From the NCBI GenBank assembly GCA_026988135.1, contig JALSLT010000018.1, positions 1-23,782 on the forward strand: a stretch of DNA of 23,782 nucleotides, written 5' to 3'. This document shows positions 1 to 8,024 of the stretch, piece by piece. The notes beneath the pieces were generated by a model. It was not told the DNA's origin. It saw only the letters and a program-made list of their open reading frames with translations, and ran no database searches. The stretch comes from Desulfurobacterium sp. (GTDB taxonomy: Bacteria > Aquificota > Aquificia > Desulfurobacteriales > Desulfurobacteriaceae). The first letter of the stretch is position 1; every line of letters starts with the position of its first letter. Made by a program: the position numbers and the translations under genes.

Positions 1-1043
1 CTTCCTCCCTGACTTACAAAAGGCAGGGTTATCCCGGTTGTCGGTACTAATCCTATGTTTACTCCTATATGGACAATACCTTCAAGAAAGATATAGAGAG
101 TCAATCCTAGCGATAAAAATTTTCCCAATTTATCATCGGTTCTGTCAGCTATCGAAAGTCCTGCAAAAAGAATGGCAAAAAATAGCAGAATGATAATGAC
201 AGCTACTACGAATCCGCCTTCTTCTCCTATATGAGCATAGATAAAATCACTGAATGCTAATGGTAAGAAAGCAAGTTTCTGTTGTCCCTGTCCAATACCT
301 ACACCAGTTATTCCACCTTTTGCAAAGGAAACGAGTGCTTGTACCAGTTGATAACTATCGTGTTTTCCGGGTGCTTTGAAATAAGCGAGAGGAGCGAAGA
401 GCATTTTTATTCTTGCAATTCTGTAAGGTGCGGTTATTACGGCTAAAAAGAACATTATGCTACCAAGGGCAAAAGGTATTGCAATATAACTTAATCTGAA
501 TCCGGTTATAAAAATAATCGCGAATATCGAAATGAAAACGATCATTGCGGAACCAAGATCTTTTTCCAGTAATATTAGAAAGATAGGGATAAATACAAGA
601 AACATAAAGCTCATAAAAATCGTATAGCTATTTTCTATTTCGTACCATTTTCTTTCGAGATATCCTGCAACAAATAAAATTATGAATACTTTCGCAAACT
701 CGGCCGGTTGTAACGAAAATCCCCCTATTCTTATCCAGCTTTTTGCTCCGTTAACTTCAACACCAAATATTAAAACGAAAAAAAGGATAAATATTGTTAG
801 TCCATAAGTTGACCATAGCCATTTCTTTTCTTTAAGTTTTTTATAGTCAAACGATTTATAGGTAACAAAGCAAAGTGTTAAACCGATAAACAGAGATACT
901 ATCTGTTTAATCAAAAGATATGTGGGTGAATTTCCTCGAGAAACACAAAAGAAGTAACTTCCCGTATATATAAATACCAGACCTATAATTGTAAGAATAA
1001 AAGCAAAAACAAAAATCAATTTTCCCATTGTTGCCGATTTCAT
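1..1043 (-). CDS. ftsW: Peptidoglycan glycosyltransferase FtsW (SEDS family), C-terminus cut off
   Basis: SEDS-family polytopic membrane protein that polymerises lipid II into septal peptidoglycan together with a class B PBP. About 347 codons are present; the C-terminal end runs off the window. The reading starts MKSATMGKLIFVFAF with a first membrane helix, then many hydrophobic segments. Diagnostic SEDS stretches are visible: GAKSWIRIGGFSLQPAEFAK in the middle, EKDLGSAMIVF, and VPTTGITLPFVSQGG at the window edge, the conserved motif before the last helices. The ATG at 1041-1043 overlaps the murD stop in an ATGA arrangement, so translation is probably coupled. RodA is the alternative SEDS member; the murD neighbour makes FtsW much more likely. 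The usual VSYGG appears here as VSQGG, a mild substitution. Confidence 0.93.
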   Translation of the reverse strand, partial: MKSATMGKLIFVFAFILTIIGLVFIYTGSYFFCVSRGNSPTYLLIKQIVSLFIGLTLCFVTYKSFDYKKLKEKKWLWSTYGLTIFILFFVLIFGVEVNGAKSWIRIGGFSLQPAEFAKVFIILFVAGYLERKWYEIENSYTIFMSFMFLVFIPIFLILLEKDLGSAMIVFISIFAIIFITGFRLSYIAIPFALGSIMFFLAVITAPYRIARIKMLFAPLAYFKAPGKHDSYQLVQALVSFAKGGITGVGIGQGQQKLAFLPLAFSDFIYAHIGEEGGFVVAVIIILLFFAILFAGLSIADRTDDKLGKFLSLGLTLYIFLEGIVHIGVNIGLVPTTGITLPFVSQGG

Positions 1044-2269
1044 TTTAATTCCTCTACAATCAGTTTAAAAATTTTACCTCTTTCTTCGAAGTTTTTAAAC
1101 ATATCAAAACTTGAACATCCGGGGGAGAAAAGAACTATGTCATCTTCGGTGGCATTTTCGTATGCTTTTACAACAGCTTCTTTTAAAGATGAACATATTT
1201 TAGCTTCCGTTACTTTTTCAAAAACGGATTTTAAGGCTTCTGCTGTTTCTCCGATTGTTATAAGTTTTTTTACTCTCTTTTTTATCAGAGGTTTTAACGG
1301 GGAAAAGTCTATTGATTTATCTTTTCCTCCTGCAATTAGTATAACTTTTTCAAAACTTAATAGGGCTTTTTCAAGAGAGTCAACATTTGTTGATTTTGAA
1401 TCGTTTATAAATGTTACTCCGTTAATTACTCTCACTATTTCAAGTCGATGTTCAAGTCCTTTGAAATCTTGAATACTTTTTATGAATTTTCCGGGAGAGA
1501 ATCCCATCTCTTTGCATATTAAAATAGAGGCCATAATGTTTTGAATATTGTGATACCCGGAAATGGGAAAGGTATTTGCGGGAATTTTTTCATTACTAAT
1601 TACTACCTCTTTTCCAGTAAAAAATATGTCTCCTGCTTCTTTCATGCTAAAGGTTAAAAATTTTGAATACTCCCTTCCTTTAAGCTGTTCATCATCTTTG
1701 TTTATTATTACTTTCCCTTTTGTATGCTTTATGAGTTTAAGTTTAGTTTTTACATACGCGTCAAATGTTTTATATCTGTTCAAGTGGTCTGGAGTGATGT
1801 TTAAAATTGTGGATATATTGCATCTGAAATCCTTTAAATCCTCAATTTGGAAACTGGAAATTTCTATTACAGATATTGAGTTTTTATCTGTTTCTTGTGC
1901 AAATTTACAAACCGGTATTCCGTAATTTCCACCTATAAATACTTTTCCTTTATGAAGTTTAGAAAGTGCATGGTATATGAAAGCGGTTGTCGTACTTTTT
2001 CCGTTTGTTCCCGTAATGCAAACAACCTTTCCTTTTAAAAATTTTCCACCTAATTCCACTTCGCCAATTATTTCTATTCCTTTCTCTTTGAACCTATCTA
2101 TTATATGGTGTGTTCCTGGAATACCGGGAGATTTAACTACAAAAGCAGGATTTGATGGAATAGGAGTTTTTTCTTTGTCGTCATAGACAAATGTATTAAA
2201 TCCCGCCTGTGAGAGAAGATTCTGAGCGGCTTTGCCGCTTTTTCCTTTTCCTAAAATAACAACATCCAT
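1040..2269 (-). CDS. murD: UDP-N-acetylmuramoylalanine--D-glutamate ligase MurD
   Basis: Cytoplasmic Mur ligase that adds D-glutamate to UDP-MurNAc-L-Ala with ATP. The 409-residue length is slightly short for MurD (about 440) but complete. An N-terminal Rossmann-like UDP-binding domain (residues 1-80, VVILGKGKSGKAA) is followed by the ATP-binding P-loop GTNGKST at 87-93. Further motifs are NITPDHLNRY, the YVKTKLKL stretch that normally holds the carbamylated lysine, GYHNIQNIMAS, FINDSKSTN and GGKDK in the C-terminal domain. The ATG is preceded by a GGAG Shine-Dalgarno about 9 nt upstream. It is the first gene of a minus-strand unit reading into ftsW, typical of a division/cell-wall cluster, and is divergent from the M16 peptidase gene. 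Confidence 0.95.
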   Translation of the reverse strand: MDVVILGKGKSGKAAQNLLSQAGFNTFVYDDKEKTPIPSNPAFVVKSPGIPGTHHIIDRFKEKGIEIIGEVELGGKFLKGKVVCITGTNGKSTTTAFIYHALSKLHKGKVFIGGNYGIPVCKFAQETDKNSISVIEISSFQIEDLKDFRCNISTILNITPDHLNRYKTFDAYVKTKLKLIKHTKGKVIINKDDEQLKGREYSKFLTFSMKEAGDIFFTGKEVVISNEKIPANTFPISGYHNIQNIMASILICKEMGFSPGKFIKSIQDFKGLEHRLEIVRVINGVTFINDSKSTNVDSLEKALLSFEKVILIAGGKDKSIDFSPLKPLIKKRVKKLITIGETAEALKSVFEKVTEAKICSSLKEAVVKAYENATEDDIVLFSPGCSSFDMFKNFEERGKIFKLIVEELK

Positions 2270-2294
2270 TTTGCGAAACTCCGTTTATTTCCAT

Positions 2295-2323
2295 ATTTTA
2301 TAATTCGCTTGAAGAACTTTAAA
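2295..2323 (-). promoter_or_regulatory. Possible promoter for murD-ftsW
   Basis: On the minus strand, TTTAAA (2318-2323) is separated by exactly 17 nt from TAAAAT (2295-2300), giving a predicted start near 2288 and a short leader that keeps the GGAG ribosome site. The -35 matches consensus at 4 of 6 bases and the -10 at 5 of 6. The DNA is AT-rich, so chance matches are likely. On the plus strand a TATAAT lies at 2299-2304, but no -35 is correctly spaced for the M16 gene. Confidence 0.3.
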
Positions 2324-2330
2324 GTTTTTC
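2311..2330. repeat. 20-bp near-perfect palindrome between divergent genes
   Basis: The sequence GAAGAACTTTAAAGTTTTTC is a palindrome with 9 of 10 symmetric pairs matching. It lies between murD (minus) and the M16 peptidase gene (plus), centred on the putative -35 of murD and about 25-45 nt upstream of the M16 start codon. Its size and place fit a dimeric repressor operator or a 5'-leader hairpin. Function is inferred only. Confidence 0.4.
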
Positions 2331-2355
2331 TAAATCGTAAATCTATGGAGTTTCA

Positions 2356-3579
2356 ATGATAGTTGAAAGGCTTAGTAATGGAGCAAATATTGTTTTAAGA
2401 AAAAGAACCGATGTTTCATCGGTTTCAGTTCAATTCTGGTTAAAAACCGGAGCTTTGTGGGAAAATGATAACAATCGTGGTGTTGCTCATTTTCTCGAAC
2501 ATATGGTGTTTAACGGAACAAAAGAATATCTTCCGGGCGAAATAGAGAAGATAGTAGAGAATCTCGGAGGTGAGTTAAATGCGGCAACTTCATACGATTA
2601 TACCTTTTACTATATAACTTTGCCGGCAGTTCATTTTCAAATTGCAATTAAGCTTTTGAAAGAGCTCGTTTTTTTTCCTTTGCTTGGGTCTGCAATGGTT
2701 GAGAAAGAAAAACCTATAGTTCTTGAAGAGATAGCAAGAGCTAAAAATAATCCAAAAACTCTATTATGGAGATATTTTCTTCAGCAACTTTACAAAGAGA
2801 CAAACTACAGATTTCCAATTCTTGGTTCTAAAGATACAGTATCAAGTTTCTCGTCTGAAACAGTTAAAAATTTCCATCTTTCCCACTATCATAGCGAAAA
2901 CTTATCGGTTGCAGTTTCAGGTAATATAGATGAAAAGGCATTTTCTATTATAGAGGAAACGTTATCCGATATACCTTTTGGAAAAAGAAACAGCAACATA
3001 AAGCCTGATAAAACAAAGGTTCTCGAAAAAGAAATTCTTATAAAGCACCCGGCCGTTGCTAATGTCCACACGGTGATGGGTTGGAGACTTCCCGGATTGA
3101 TTGAATGTTCGGATAGTGCTGTTTATGCTATTCTTGAATCGATGTTCTCTTACGGCAGAAGCTCCGTCTTCTATCAACGTATTGTTGAAAAAGGGTTGGC
3201 ATACGGTATAAGTGCCGGTGTAGAGCAATTTCTTGGAGGGAATACTTTTTATGTTTACGGGATAACGGATGAAGGAAAAAACGGAAAATTTGAAGAAGAG
3301 GTTGTCTCCGTTTTAAAAATGTCCGTAGAGAAAGAGTTGTTTGATTTTGCCAAAAAGAAAGTATTAAAAGCGGAAACGTTTAAGTTAGAGGCTATTGAAT
3401 CTGAAGCGGAAGAGATAGGTTTTTCTCTTACGGTGCTTGATACGATTGAACATTATTTGAATTTTATAGAAAAGGTTAAAAAGCTTTCTTTCGAAGAGTT
3501 TCTTGAAAAAATTGAGTTTTTGCATTCAGAATCTTTTAAAGTTAAATTGCTGCATGGAAAATCGGAGGTTGTTTTATGA
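2356..3579 (+). CDS. M16 family zinc peptidase (processing-peptidase-like)
   Basis: Single-unit M16B-type zinc metallopeptidase of 407 residues, the usual length for bacterial processing-peptidase homologues. The inverted zinc motif HFLEH is at residues 45-49, in the context GVAHFLEHMVFNGT. The distal glutamate ligand is expected in the stretch IVLEEI at about residues 121-126, and the LGGELNAATSYDYTFYY segment is characteristic. The C-terminal half (about 210-407) is the second, non-catalytic M16 domain. No signal peptide is visible, so a cytoplasmic peptide-degrading role is likely. The ATG has a TGGAG site just upstream. It opens the plus-strand unit, and its TGA stop overlaps the pgpA ATG (ATGA). 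The substrate cannot be read from sequence. Confidence 0.9.
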   Translation: MIVERLSNGANIVLRKRTDVSSVSVQFWLKTGALWENDNNRGVAHFLEHMVFNGTKEYLPGEIEKIVENLGGELNAATSYDYTFYYITLPAVHFQIAIKLLKELVFFPLLGSAMVEKEKPIVLEEIARAKNNPKTLLWRYFLQQLYKETNYRFPILGSKDTVSSFSSETVKNFHLSHYHSENLSVAVSGNIDEKAFSIIEETLSDIPFGKRNSNIKPDKTKVLEKEILIKHPAVANVHTVMGWRLPGLIECSDSAVYAILESMFSYGRSSVFYQRIVEKGLAYGISAGVEQFLGGNTFYVYGITDEGKNGKFEEEVVSVLKMSVEKELFDFAKKKVLKAETFKLEAIESEAEEIGFSLTVLDTIEHYLNFIEKVKKLSFEEFLEKIEFLHSESFKVKLLHGKSEVVL

Positions 3580-4031
3580 TTGATCGTTTCTGGGAGTTTC
3601 TTGCTACCGGGTTTTACAGTGGAAAATTACCAAAAATGCCTGGAACTTGGGGTTCGATTTTTGCTGCTGTTTTAATCTATTTTTTCTGGCCTGAAGATTT
3701 AATGTTACAGGTTTCTATGGTCCTTATAACTTTTGTTCTAAGTGTTCTTTCTTCCCATTTTTACTCTTTGAATTTAGGGGTTAAAGATCCCGATTCGGTT
3801 GTTGTTGATGAGATAATAGGAATGCAAATAGCCATGCTCGGGCTAAAAGCAACTTTGCCTACAGTGGTTTTGGTATTGGTGATTTTTAGAATTATTGATA
3901 TAATGAAACCGCCGCCAATTAAGATGTTTGAGAGGTTACCGGGAGGTTTTGGTATTACCGTTGATGATATGGTGGCCGGATTATACACTAATATCTTTCT
4001 CAGGTTACTTATCTGGAGGAACTATGTTTAA
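3576..4031 (+). CDS. pgpA: Phosphatidylglycerophosphatase A
   Basis: Small membrane lipid phosphatase (151 residues) that dephosphorylates phosphatidylglycerol phosphate to phosphatidylglycerol. Family hallmarks are clear: GKLPKMPGTWGSIFAA near the N-terminus, VVVDEIIGMQIAM with the conserved acidic pair, and PPPIKMFERLPGGFGITVDD with the DD motif near the C-terminus. Three to four hydrophobic segments fit membrane insertion. The ATG overlaps the stop of the M16 gene by 4 bp, and its own stop overlaps the start of the biotin carboxylase gene by 8 bp, so the three are probably translated in a coupled way. Nothing unusual in length or motifs. Confidence 0.93.
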   Translation: MIDRFWEFLATGFYSGKLPKMPGTWGSIFAAVLIYFFWPEDLMLQVSMVLITFVLSVLSSHFYSLNLGVKDPDSVVVDEIIGMQIAMLGLKATLPTVVLVLVIFRIIDIMKPPPIKMFERLPGGFGITVDDMVAGLYTNIFLRLLIWRNYV

Positions 4032-5442
4032 AAAAATTCTTGTTGCAAATAGAAGTGAAGTTGCCACAAGAGTTATTCGTGCATGTAAAGAGCTTGGAAT
4101 TAGGACGATAGCAATCTATTCTGAAGCGGACGTAAATTCACTTCATGTTAAAAAGGCAGATGAAGCTTATATGATTCATGGTGATGCTGTTAAAGCATAT
4201 CTAAATTACTATAAAATTGTTGATATAGCTAAAAGGGTGGGAGCGGATGCGATTCATCCCGGTTACGGTTTTCTATCCGAGAGGGCTGACTTTGCCGAAT
4301 ATTGTCGGGGTAAAGGTATAGAATTTATAGGGCCTTCTGTTGAGCATTTGAAAATGTTCGGTAGTAAGCTTGAATCCAAAAAACTCATGAGAGAACTTGG
4401 TGTTCCTGTGGCCGAAGGAAGTGGAAGACCGGTAATAAATTTAGAAGAAGCTAAAGATTTTGCTCAAAAAATAACCTATCCTGTTATGATAAAAGCTTCT
4501 CATGGTGGTGGCGGTAGAGGCTTGAGGGTTGCCAGAGATGAAGAGGAGCTTATAAAGCAATTTACTACGGCTGTTGCGGAGGCCGAAGCTGCATTTGGGA
4601 AAGGTGAAGTGTTTATTGAAAAGTATATTGAAGAACCAAGGCACATAGAAATACAAATTATTGCTGATAAGTACGGGAATGTTGTCCATCTCGGAGAAAG
4701 AGATTGTTCTATGCAGAGGCGTCATCAGAAAGTTCTTGAGATAGCACCTTCTCCGGTTCTGACAAAAAGACAGAGAGAAAAGCTGGGAAATATTTGTGCT
4801 AAGGTTGCCGGTGAAATAGGTTATTATGGTGTCGGGACTTGGGAATTTTTGATGGATAGATACGGGAAGTTTTACTTTATGGAAGTTAATCCGCGTTTAC
4901 AGGTTGAACATACAATTACTGAGGAAGTTACAGGAATAGATATTGTTCAGGAACAGATAAGAATTGCTGCCGGGATGAATCTTTCTTTTTCCCAGAAAAA
5001 TATCAATATTTACGGTTTTGCTATGCAGTTCAGGATAAATGCCGAAAATGTTGCTAGAGATTTCGTGCCTTCCCCGGGAACAATTACTGCTTACTATTCA
5101 CCGGGAGGTATAGGAGTTAGAATAGATGGTGTTGTTTATAAAGGATACAAAATACCACCTTATTACGATTCTATGATTGCAAAACTGATAGTGCGTGGAA
5201 GGAATTGGGATGAGGTTATAAGGCGTTCCCGTAGAACTCTTGATGATTTTGTGATAAGGGGTGTTCCTACAACAATTCCTTTCTTTAAAAAGATTCTTAG
5301 TGATCCTGAATTTATTCATGGTAAATTCGATACATCGTTTATAGATAGAAAGATTAAAGAGTTTGCTTTTGTGAAAGAGCCGGATCCGGAGATTATTGCT
5401 CTTGCTCTTTCTGCTGCGATAGCAACTCATCACGGACTTTAA
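4024..5442 (+). CDS. Biotin carboxylase subunit of pyruvate (or 2-oxoglutarate) carboxylase
   Basis: ATP-grasp biotin carboxylase that charges the biotin carried by the neighbouring subunit with bicarbonate and ATP. The start is ATG 4024 (MFKKILVANRSE) with GGAGG at 4015-4019; an upstream extension would read through pgpA and is rejected. Length is 472 residues, standard for separate biotin carboxylase subunits. Seen: N-terminal domain (1-110, HPGYGFLSE at 78-86), ATP-grasp glycine loop KASHGGGGRG at 157-166, EKYIEEPRHIEIQI, GERDCSMQRRHQKVLE, and the active-site stretch FMEVNPRLQVEHTITE. The ATHHG near the C-terminus is common in PycA-type proteins. The partner subunit follows after 17 bp. 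The family match is firm. Whether the keto-acid acceptor is pyruvate (PycA) or 2-oxoglutarate (CfiB of Hydrogenobacter) cannot be decided by eye. Confidence 0.92.
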   Translation: MFKKILVANRSEVATRVIRACKELGIRTIAIYSEADVNSLHVKKADEAYMIHGDAVKAYLNYYKIVDIAKRVGADAIHPGYGFLSERADFAEYCRGKGIEFIGPSVEHLKMFGSKLESKKLMRELGVPVAEGSGRPVINLEEAKDFAQKITYPVMIKASHGGGGRGLRVARDEEELIKQFTTAVAEAEAAFGKGEVFIEKYIEEPRHIEIQIIADKYGNVVHLGERDCSMQRRHQKVLEIAPSPVLTKRQREKLGNICAKVAGEIGYYGVGTWEFLMDRYGKFYFMEVNPRLQVEHTITEEVTGIDIVQEQIRIAAGMNLSFSQKNINIYGFAMQFRINAENVARDFVPSPGTITAYYSPGGIGVRIDGVVYKGYKIPPYYDSMIAKLIVRGRNWDEVIRRSRRTLDDFVIRGVPTTIPFFKKILSDPEFIHGKFDTSFIDRKIKEFAFVKEPDPEIIALALSAAIATHHGL

Positions 5443-5459
5443 TTATTCGGGAGGAAAAT

Positions 5460-7310
5460 ATGGGCAGAAAGCTCCAATTTACGGATGTAACTTTAAGGGA
5501 TGCTCATCAATCGTTGTTTGCTACCAGAATGAAAACGAAGGATATGATAGATATAGCACCTATAATTGATAAGGCAGGCTTTTGGTCTGTTGAGATGTGG
5601 GGCGGTGCGACTTTTGATGCTTGCTTGCGGTTTTTGAGGGAAGATCCGTGGGAAAGGTTGAGGATACTAAAAAAGCTTATGCCAAACTCAAAACTTCAAA
5701 TGCTTTTGAGAGGGCAGAATCTTATTGGCTATAAGCATTATTCTGATGATGTAGTTAAAGCTTTTGTTAGGAAAGCTGCTGAAAACGGAATTGATATTTT
5801 CAGAATTTTTGATGCTCTCAATGATTTAAGAAATGTTGAAGTTGCAGTTGAAACAGCTAAAGAGTGTGGAAAAATAGTTGAAGGGGCTATTTCTTACACT
5901 GTAAGCCCGGTTCACACTGAAGATTTATATATAGAGCTTGCCCTTCAATATAAGGAAATGGGAGCCGATATTATAACAATAAAAGATATGGCAAGTCTTC
6001 TTTCTCCCGAAAGAGCATATTCGTTGGTTAAAGCTCTTAAAGAAGAGGTTGGACTACCTGTTCATATTCATACCCACTGTACAAGTGGAATGGCGGAGAT
6101 GGCGCAGCTTAAAGCTGTTGAAGCCGGGGCAGATATGATTGACGTAGCCACATCTCCTCTTGCTTCCGATACGTCGCACCCTTGTGCCGAAACGATGGCG
6201 TTTGTTTTTAAGGGGTTTGGTTATGAGGTTCCTCTTGAAGTGGAAGCTCTTTCGAAAATGGCAAAGCATTTTAAAGAAGTTAGGAAGCATTACAAAAAGT
6301 ATGATATGGATTTTAAAGGTGTAGATGCCGGAGTTTTGCAGCATCAAATCCCTGGTGGTATGATGTCAAATCTTGTGAATCAGCTTAAAGAGCAGGGAGC
6401 TCTTGATAAATTGGATGAAGTGTTGAAAGAGATTCCAAGAGTTAGAGAAGATCTTGGATATCCTCCTCTTGTAACACCGACAAGTCAAATTGTGGGAACA
6501 CAATCGGTTCTTAATGTTCTTTCCGGTGAAAGATATAAAATGATTACACAAGAAACTAAAAATTATGTTAGAGGTCTTTACGGTAAGTCCCCTGCTCCTA
6601 TAAAAGAAGGAATTATTAAAAAGATTTTGGGAGATGAGCAGCCTATTACATGCAGGCCTGCTGATCTTCTTGAGCCAGAATTAGAGCAAAGAAGGAAAGA
6701 GATTGAGAGCCTTGCAAAGTCTGAAGAAGATGTTCTATCTTACTGTATTTTTCCTCAGGTCGCTAAAGAGTTTTTTGAGTGGAGAGAAAAAGTTAAAAAA
6801 GGGGAAATACCTGCAATTTCGGAAGAGGACCTTGCAGATACGATGGAAAGCGACAAATTATGTCCTCAGCCGCTTGCCCCGACAGAATTTGTTGTAAACG
6901 TTCACGGTGAAAGTTATCATGTGAAAATAGCTGGTGTAGGACATAAGACCGAAGGTAGAAAACCTTACTTTATTAAAATTGATGGAAGACTTGAAGAGGT
7001 GGTTGTCGAACCTCTTGTTGAGGTTGTTCCTACGGCCGGTGAAGTTGAGATTAGTGGAGGCTTGACAAGTAGCTCAAGGAGACCAAAAGCCATTAAAGAA
7101 GGGGATGTTTCGTCTCCAATGCCGGCTAAGGTTGTGGAGATAAGAGTTGAAGAAGGGCAGCAGGTTAAAGAGGGAGATGTTGTGGCTATGGTTGAAGCTA
7201 TGAAAATGCAGAATGAGGTTCATGCTCCTATCACTGGAATAGTAAAAGCTATCTATGTTAAATCCGGTGATCAGGTTAATCCTGATGAAGCAATTATGAC
7301 TATAGAATAG
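5460..7310 (+). CDS. Carboxyltransferase/biotin-carrier subunit of pyruvate (or 2-oxoglutarate) carboxylase
   Basis: Transfers CO2 from carboxybiotin to a 2-keto acid; 616 residues. The N-terminal TIM-barrel carboxyltransferase domain starts FTDVTLRDAHQSLFATRM and contains MWGGATFDACLRFL, the RGQNLIGYKHY loop, DIITIKDMASLL with the catalytic lysine context, and metal-binding HIHTHCTSGMAEM. A conserved PycB/OadA middle domain follows (about 300-470). The C-terminal biotinyl domain has EAMKMQ with biotinylated Lys582 and ends QVNPDEAIMTIE. A GGGAGG site sits 5 nt before the ATG. A membrane decarboxylase complex (OadA) is less likely because no OadB/OadG-like gene is adjacent and a biotin carboxylase gene is. 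The homologous Hydrogenobacter CfiA uses 2-oxoglutarate, so substrate assignment is open. Confidence 0.92.
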   Translation: MGRKLQFTDVTLRDAHQSLFATRMKTKDMIDIAPIIDKAGFWSVEMWGGATFDACLRFLREDPWERLRILKKLMPNSKLQMLLRGQNLIGYKHYSDDVVKAFVRKAAENGIDIFRIFDALNDLRNVEVAVETAKECGKIVEGAISYTVSPVHTEDLYIELALQYKEMGADIITIKDMASLLSPERAYSLVKALKEEVGLPVHIHTHCTSGMAEMAQLKAVEAGADMIDVATSPLASDTSHPCAETMAFVFKGFGYEVPLEVEALSKMAKHFKEVRKHYKKYDMDFKGVDAGVLQHQIPGGMMSNLVNQLKEQGALDKLDEVLKEIPRVREDLGYPPLVTPTSQIVGTQSVLNVLSGERYKMITQETKNYVRGLYGKSPAPIKEGIIKKILGDEQPITCRPADLLEPELEQRRKEIESLAKSEEDVLSYCIFPQVAKEFFEWREKVKKGEIPAISEEDLADTMESDKLCPQPLAPTEFVVNVHGESYHVKIAGVGHKTEGRKPYFIKIDGRLEEVVVEPLVEVVPTAGEVEISGGLTSSSRRPKAIKEGDVSSPMPAKVVEIRVEEGQQVKEGDVVAMVEAMKMQNEVHAPITGIVKAIYVKSGDQVNPDEAIMTIE

Positions 7311-7319
7311 GAGTAGAGT

Positions 7320-7973
7320 ATGCCGAAGATAATACTTGTTAGACACGGGAAAACTGTATGGAATGCTGAAGGAAGATATCAGGGCAAAATGGATATTCCA
7401 CTTAATGAAGAAGGGAGGGAGCAGGCAAAGAAAGCTGGAGAGGCTTTAAAAGATTTCCCTGTGAAAGCTGTTTATTCAAGTCCGCTTAAAAGATGTTTTG
7501 ATACTGCTTCTGAAATTGCCAAACATCATGGTATAGAAGTTAAAACCGAAGCCGGTTTTAAAGAGATAGATCACGGAGAATGGGAAGGCCTTTTAGCTTC
7601 CGATGTTGAAAGCAGATATCCTGACCTATGTGAATTATGGAAAGAGAAACCGGCATCTGTTAAAATGCCGGGAGAAGGCGGAGAATCTTTGCAAGATGTT
7701 TATGAAAGAGCTGTAAAAGCATTTAAAGATGTAGTATTAAAACATTCCGATGACGAATTGATAGTTATTACAGGTCATGATGCAACTAATAAGGTTCTCA
7801 TGTGTTATCTTCTTGGGACAGATATCGATAAATTCTGGGCGTTCAAACAGGCAAATTGTGGAATTACTGTTCTTGAATATAGTCCTGAAACCGGGAAAGT
7901 TGTTGTTCATGTTGCAAATGCAACAGGGCATCTTGGTAAGGATATTGACTTTGAAGTTCAAAAATCACTATAA
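7320..7973 (+). CDS. Histidine phosphatase superfamily enzyme (phosphoglycerate mutase-like, possible phosphoserine phosphatase)
   Basis: Cytoplasmic branch-1 histidine phosphatase of 217 residues. The phospho-histidine motif LVRHGKT has His9, followed by GRYQGKMDIPLNEEG and YSSPLKRCFDTA; the acid-base region is EIDHGEWEGL, and the second histidine lies in VITGHDATNK. It starts 9 bp after the carboxylase gene with TAGGAG 6 nt before the ATG, so it belongs to the same unit. Proteins of this type have been named GpmB, CobC or PhoE; in Hydrogenobacter thermophilus a close family member (PspA) is a metal-independent phosphoserine phosphatase. The FWAFKQANCGITVLE and CHLG-like (TGHLGKDI) tail resembles that group in my recollection. 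Activity as a true mutase is less likely at this length. Family assignment is firm; substrate is inferred. Confidence 0.85.
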   Translation: MPKIILVRHGKTVWNAEGRYQGKMDIPLNEEGREQAKKAGEALKDFPVKAVYSSPLKRCFDTASEIAKHHGIEVKTEAGFKEIDHGEWEGLLASDVESRYPDLCELWKEKPASVKMPGEGGESLQDVYERAVKAFKDVVLKHSDDELIVITGHDATNKVLMCYLLGTDIDKFWAFKQANCGITVLEYSPETGKVVVHVANATGHLGKDIDFEVQKSL

Positions 7974-7978
7974 ACTTT

Positions 7979-8002
7979 AAGGAGCGGATTTCTCTGCTCC
8001 TT
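7979..8002 (+). terminator. Stem-loop between histidine phosphatase gene and sfsA
   Basis: AAGGAGCGGA pairs with TCTGCTCCTT to form a 10-bp stem (one G-U pair) with a TTTC loop, 5 nt after the phosphatase stop and 22 nt before the sfsA ATG. No T-run follows, so it is a weak intrinsic terminator at best. It may be a processing or attenuation hairpin that lowers sfsA expression. Confidence 0.45.
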
Positions 8003-8024
8003 ACTATTGTAAAGGTTGATTTTA

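Noticed and set aside
1137..2186. Plus-strand open frames opposite murD
   Set aside because: They are antisense to a clearly coding Mur ligase, show no family features and have no ribosome sites of note.
3928..4023. Longer N-terminus for the biotin carboxylase subunit
   Set aside because: It would read inside pgpA; the family start MFKKILVANR at 4024 has GGAGG directly upstream.
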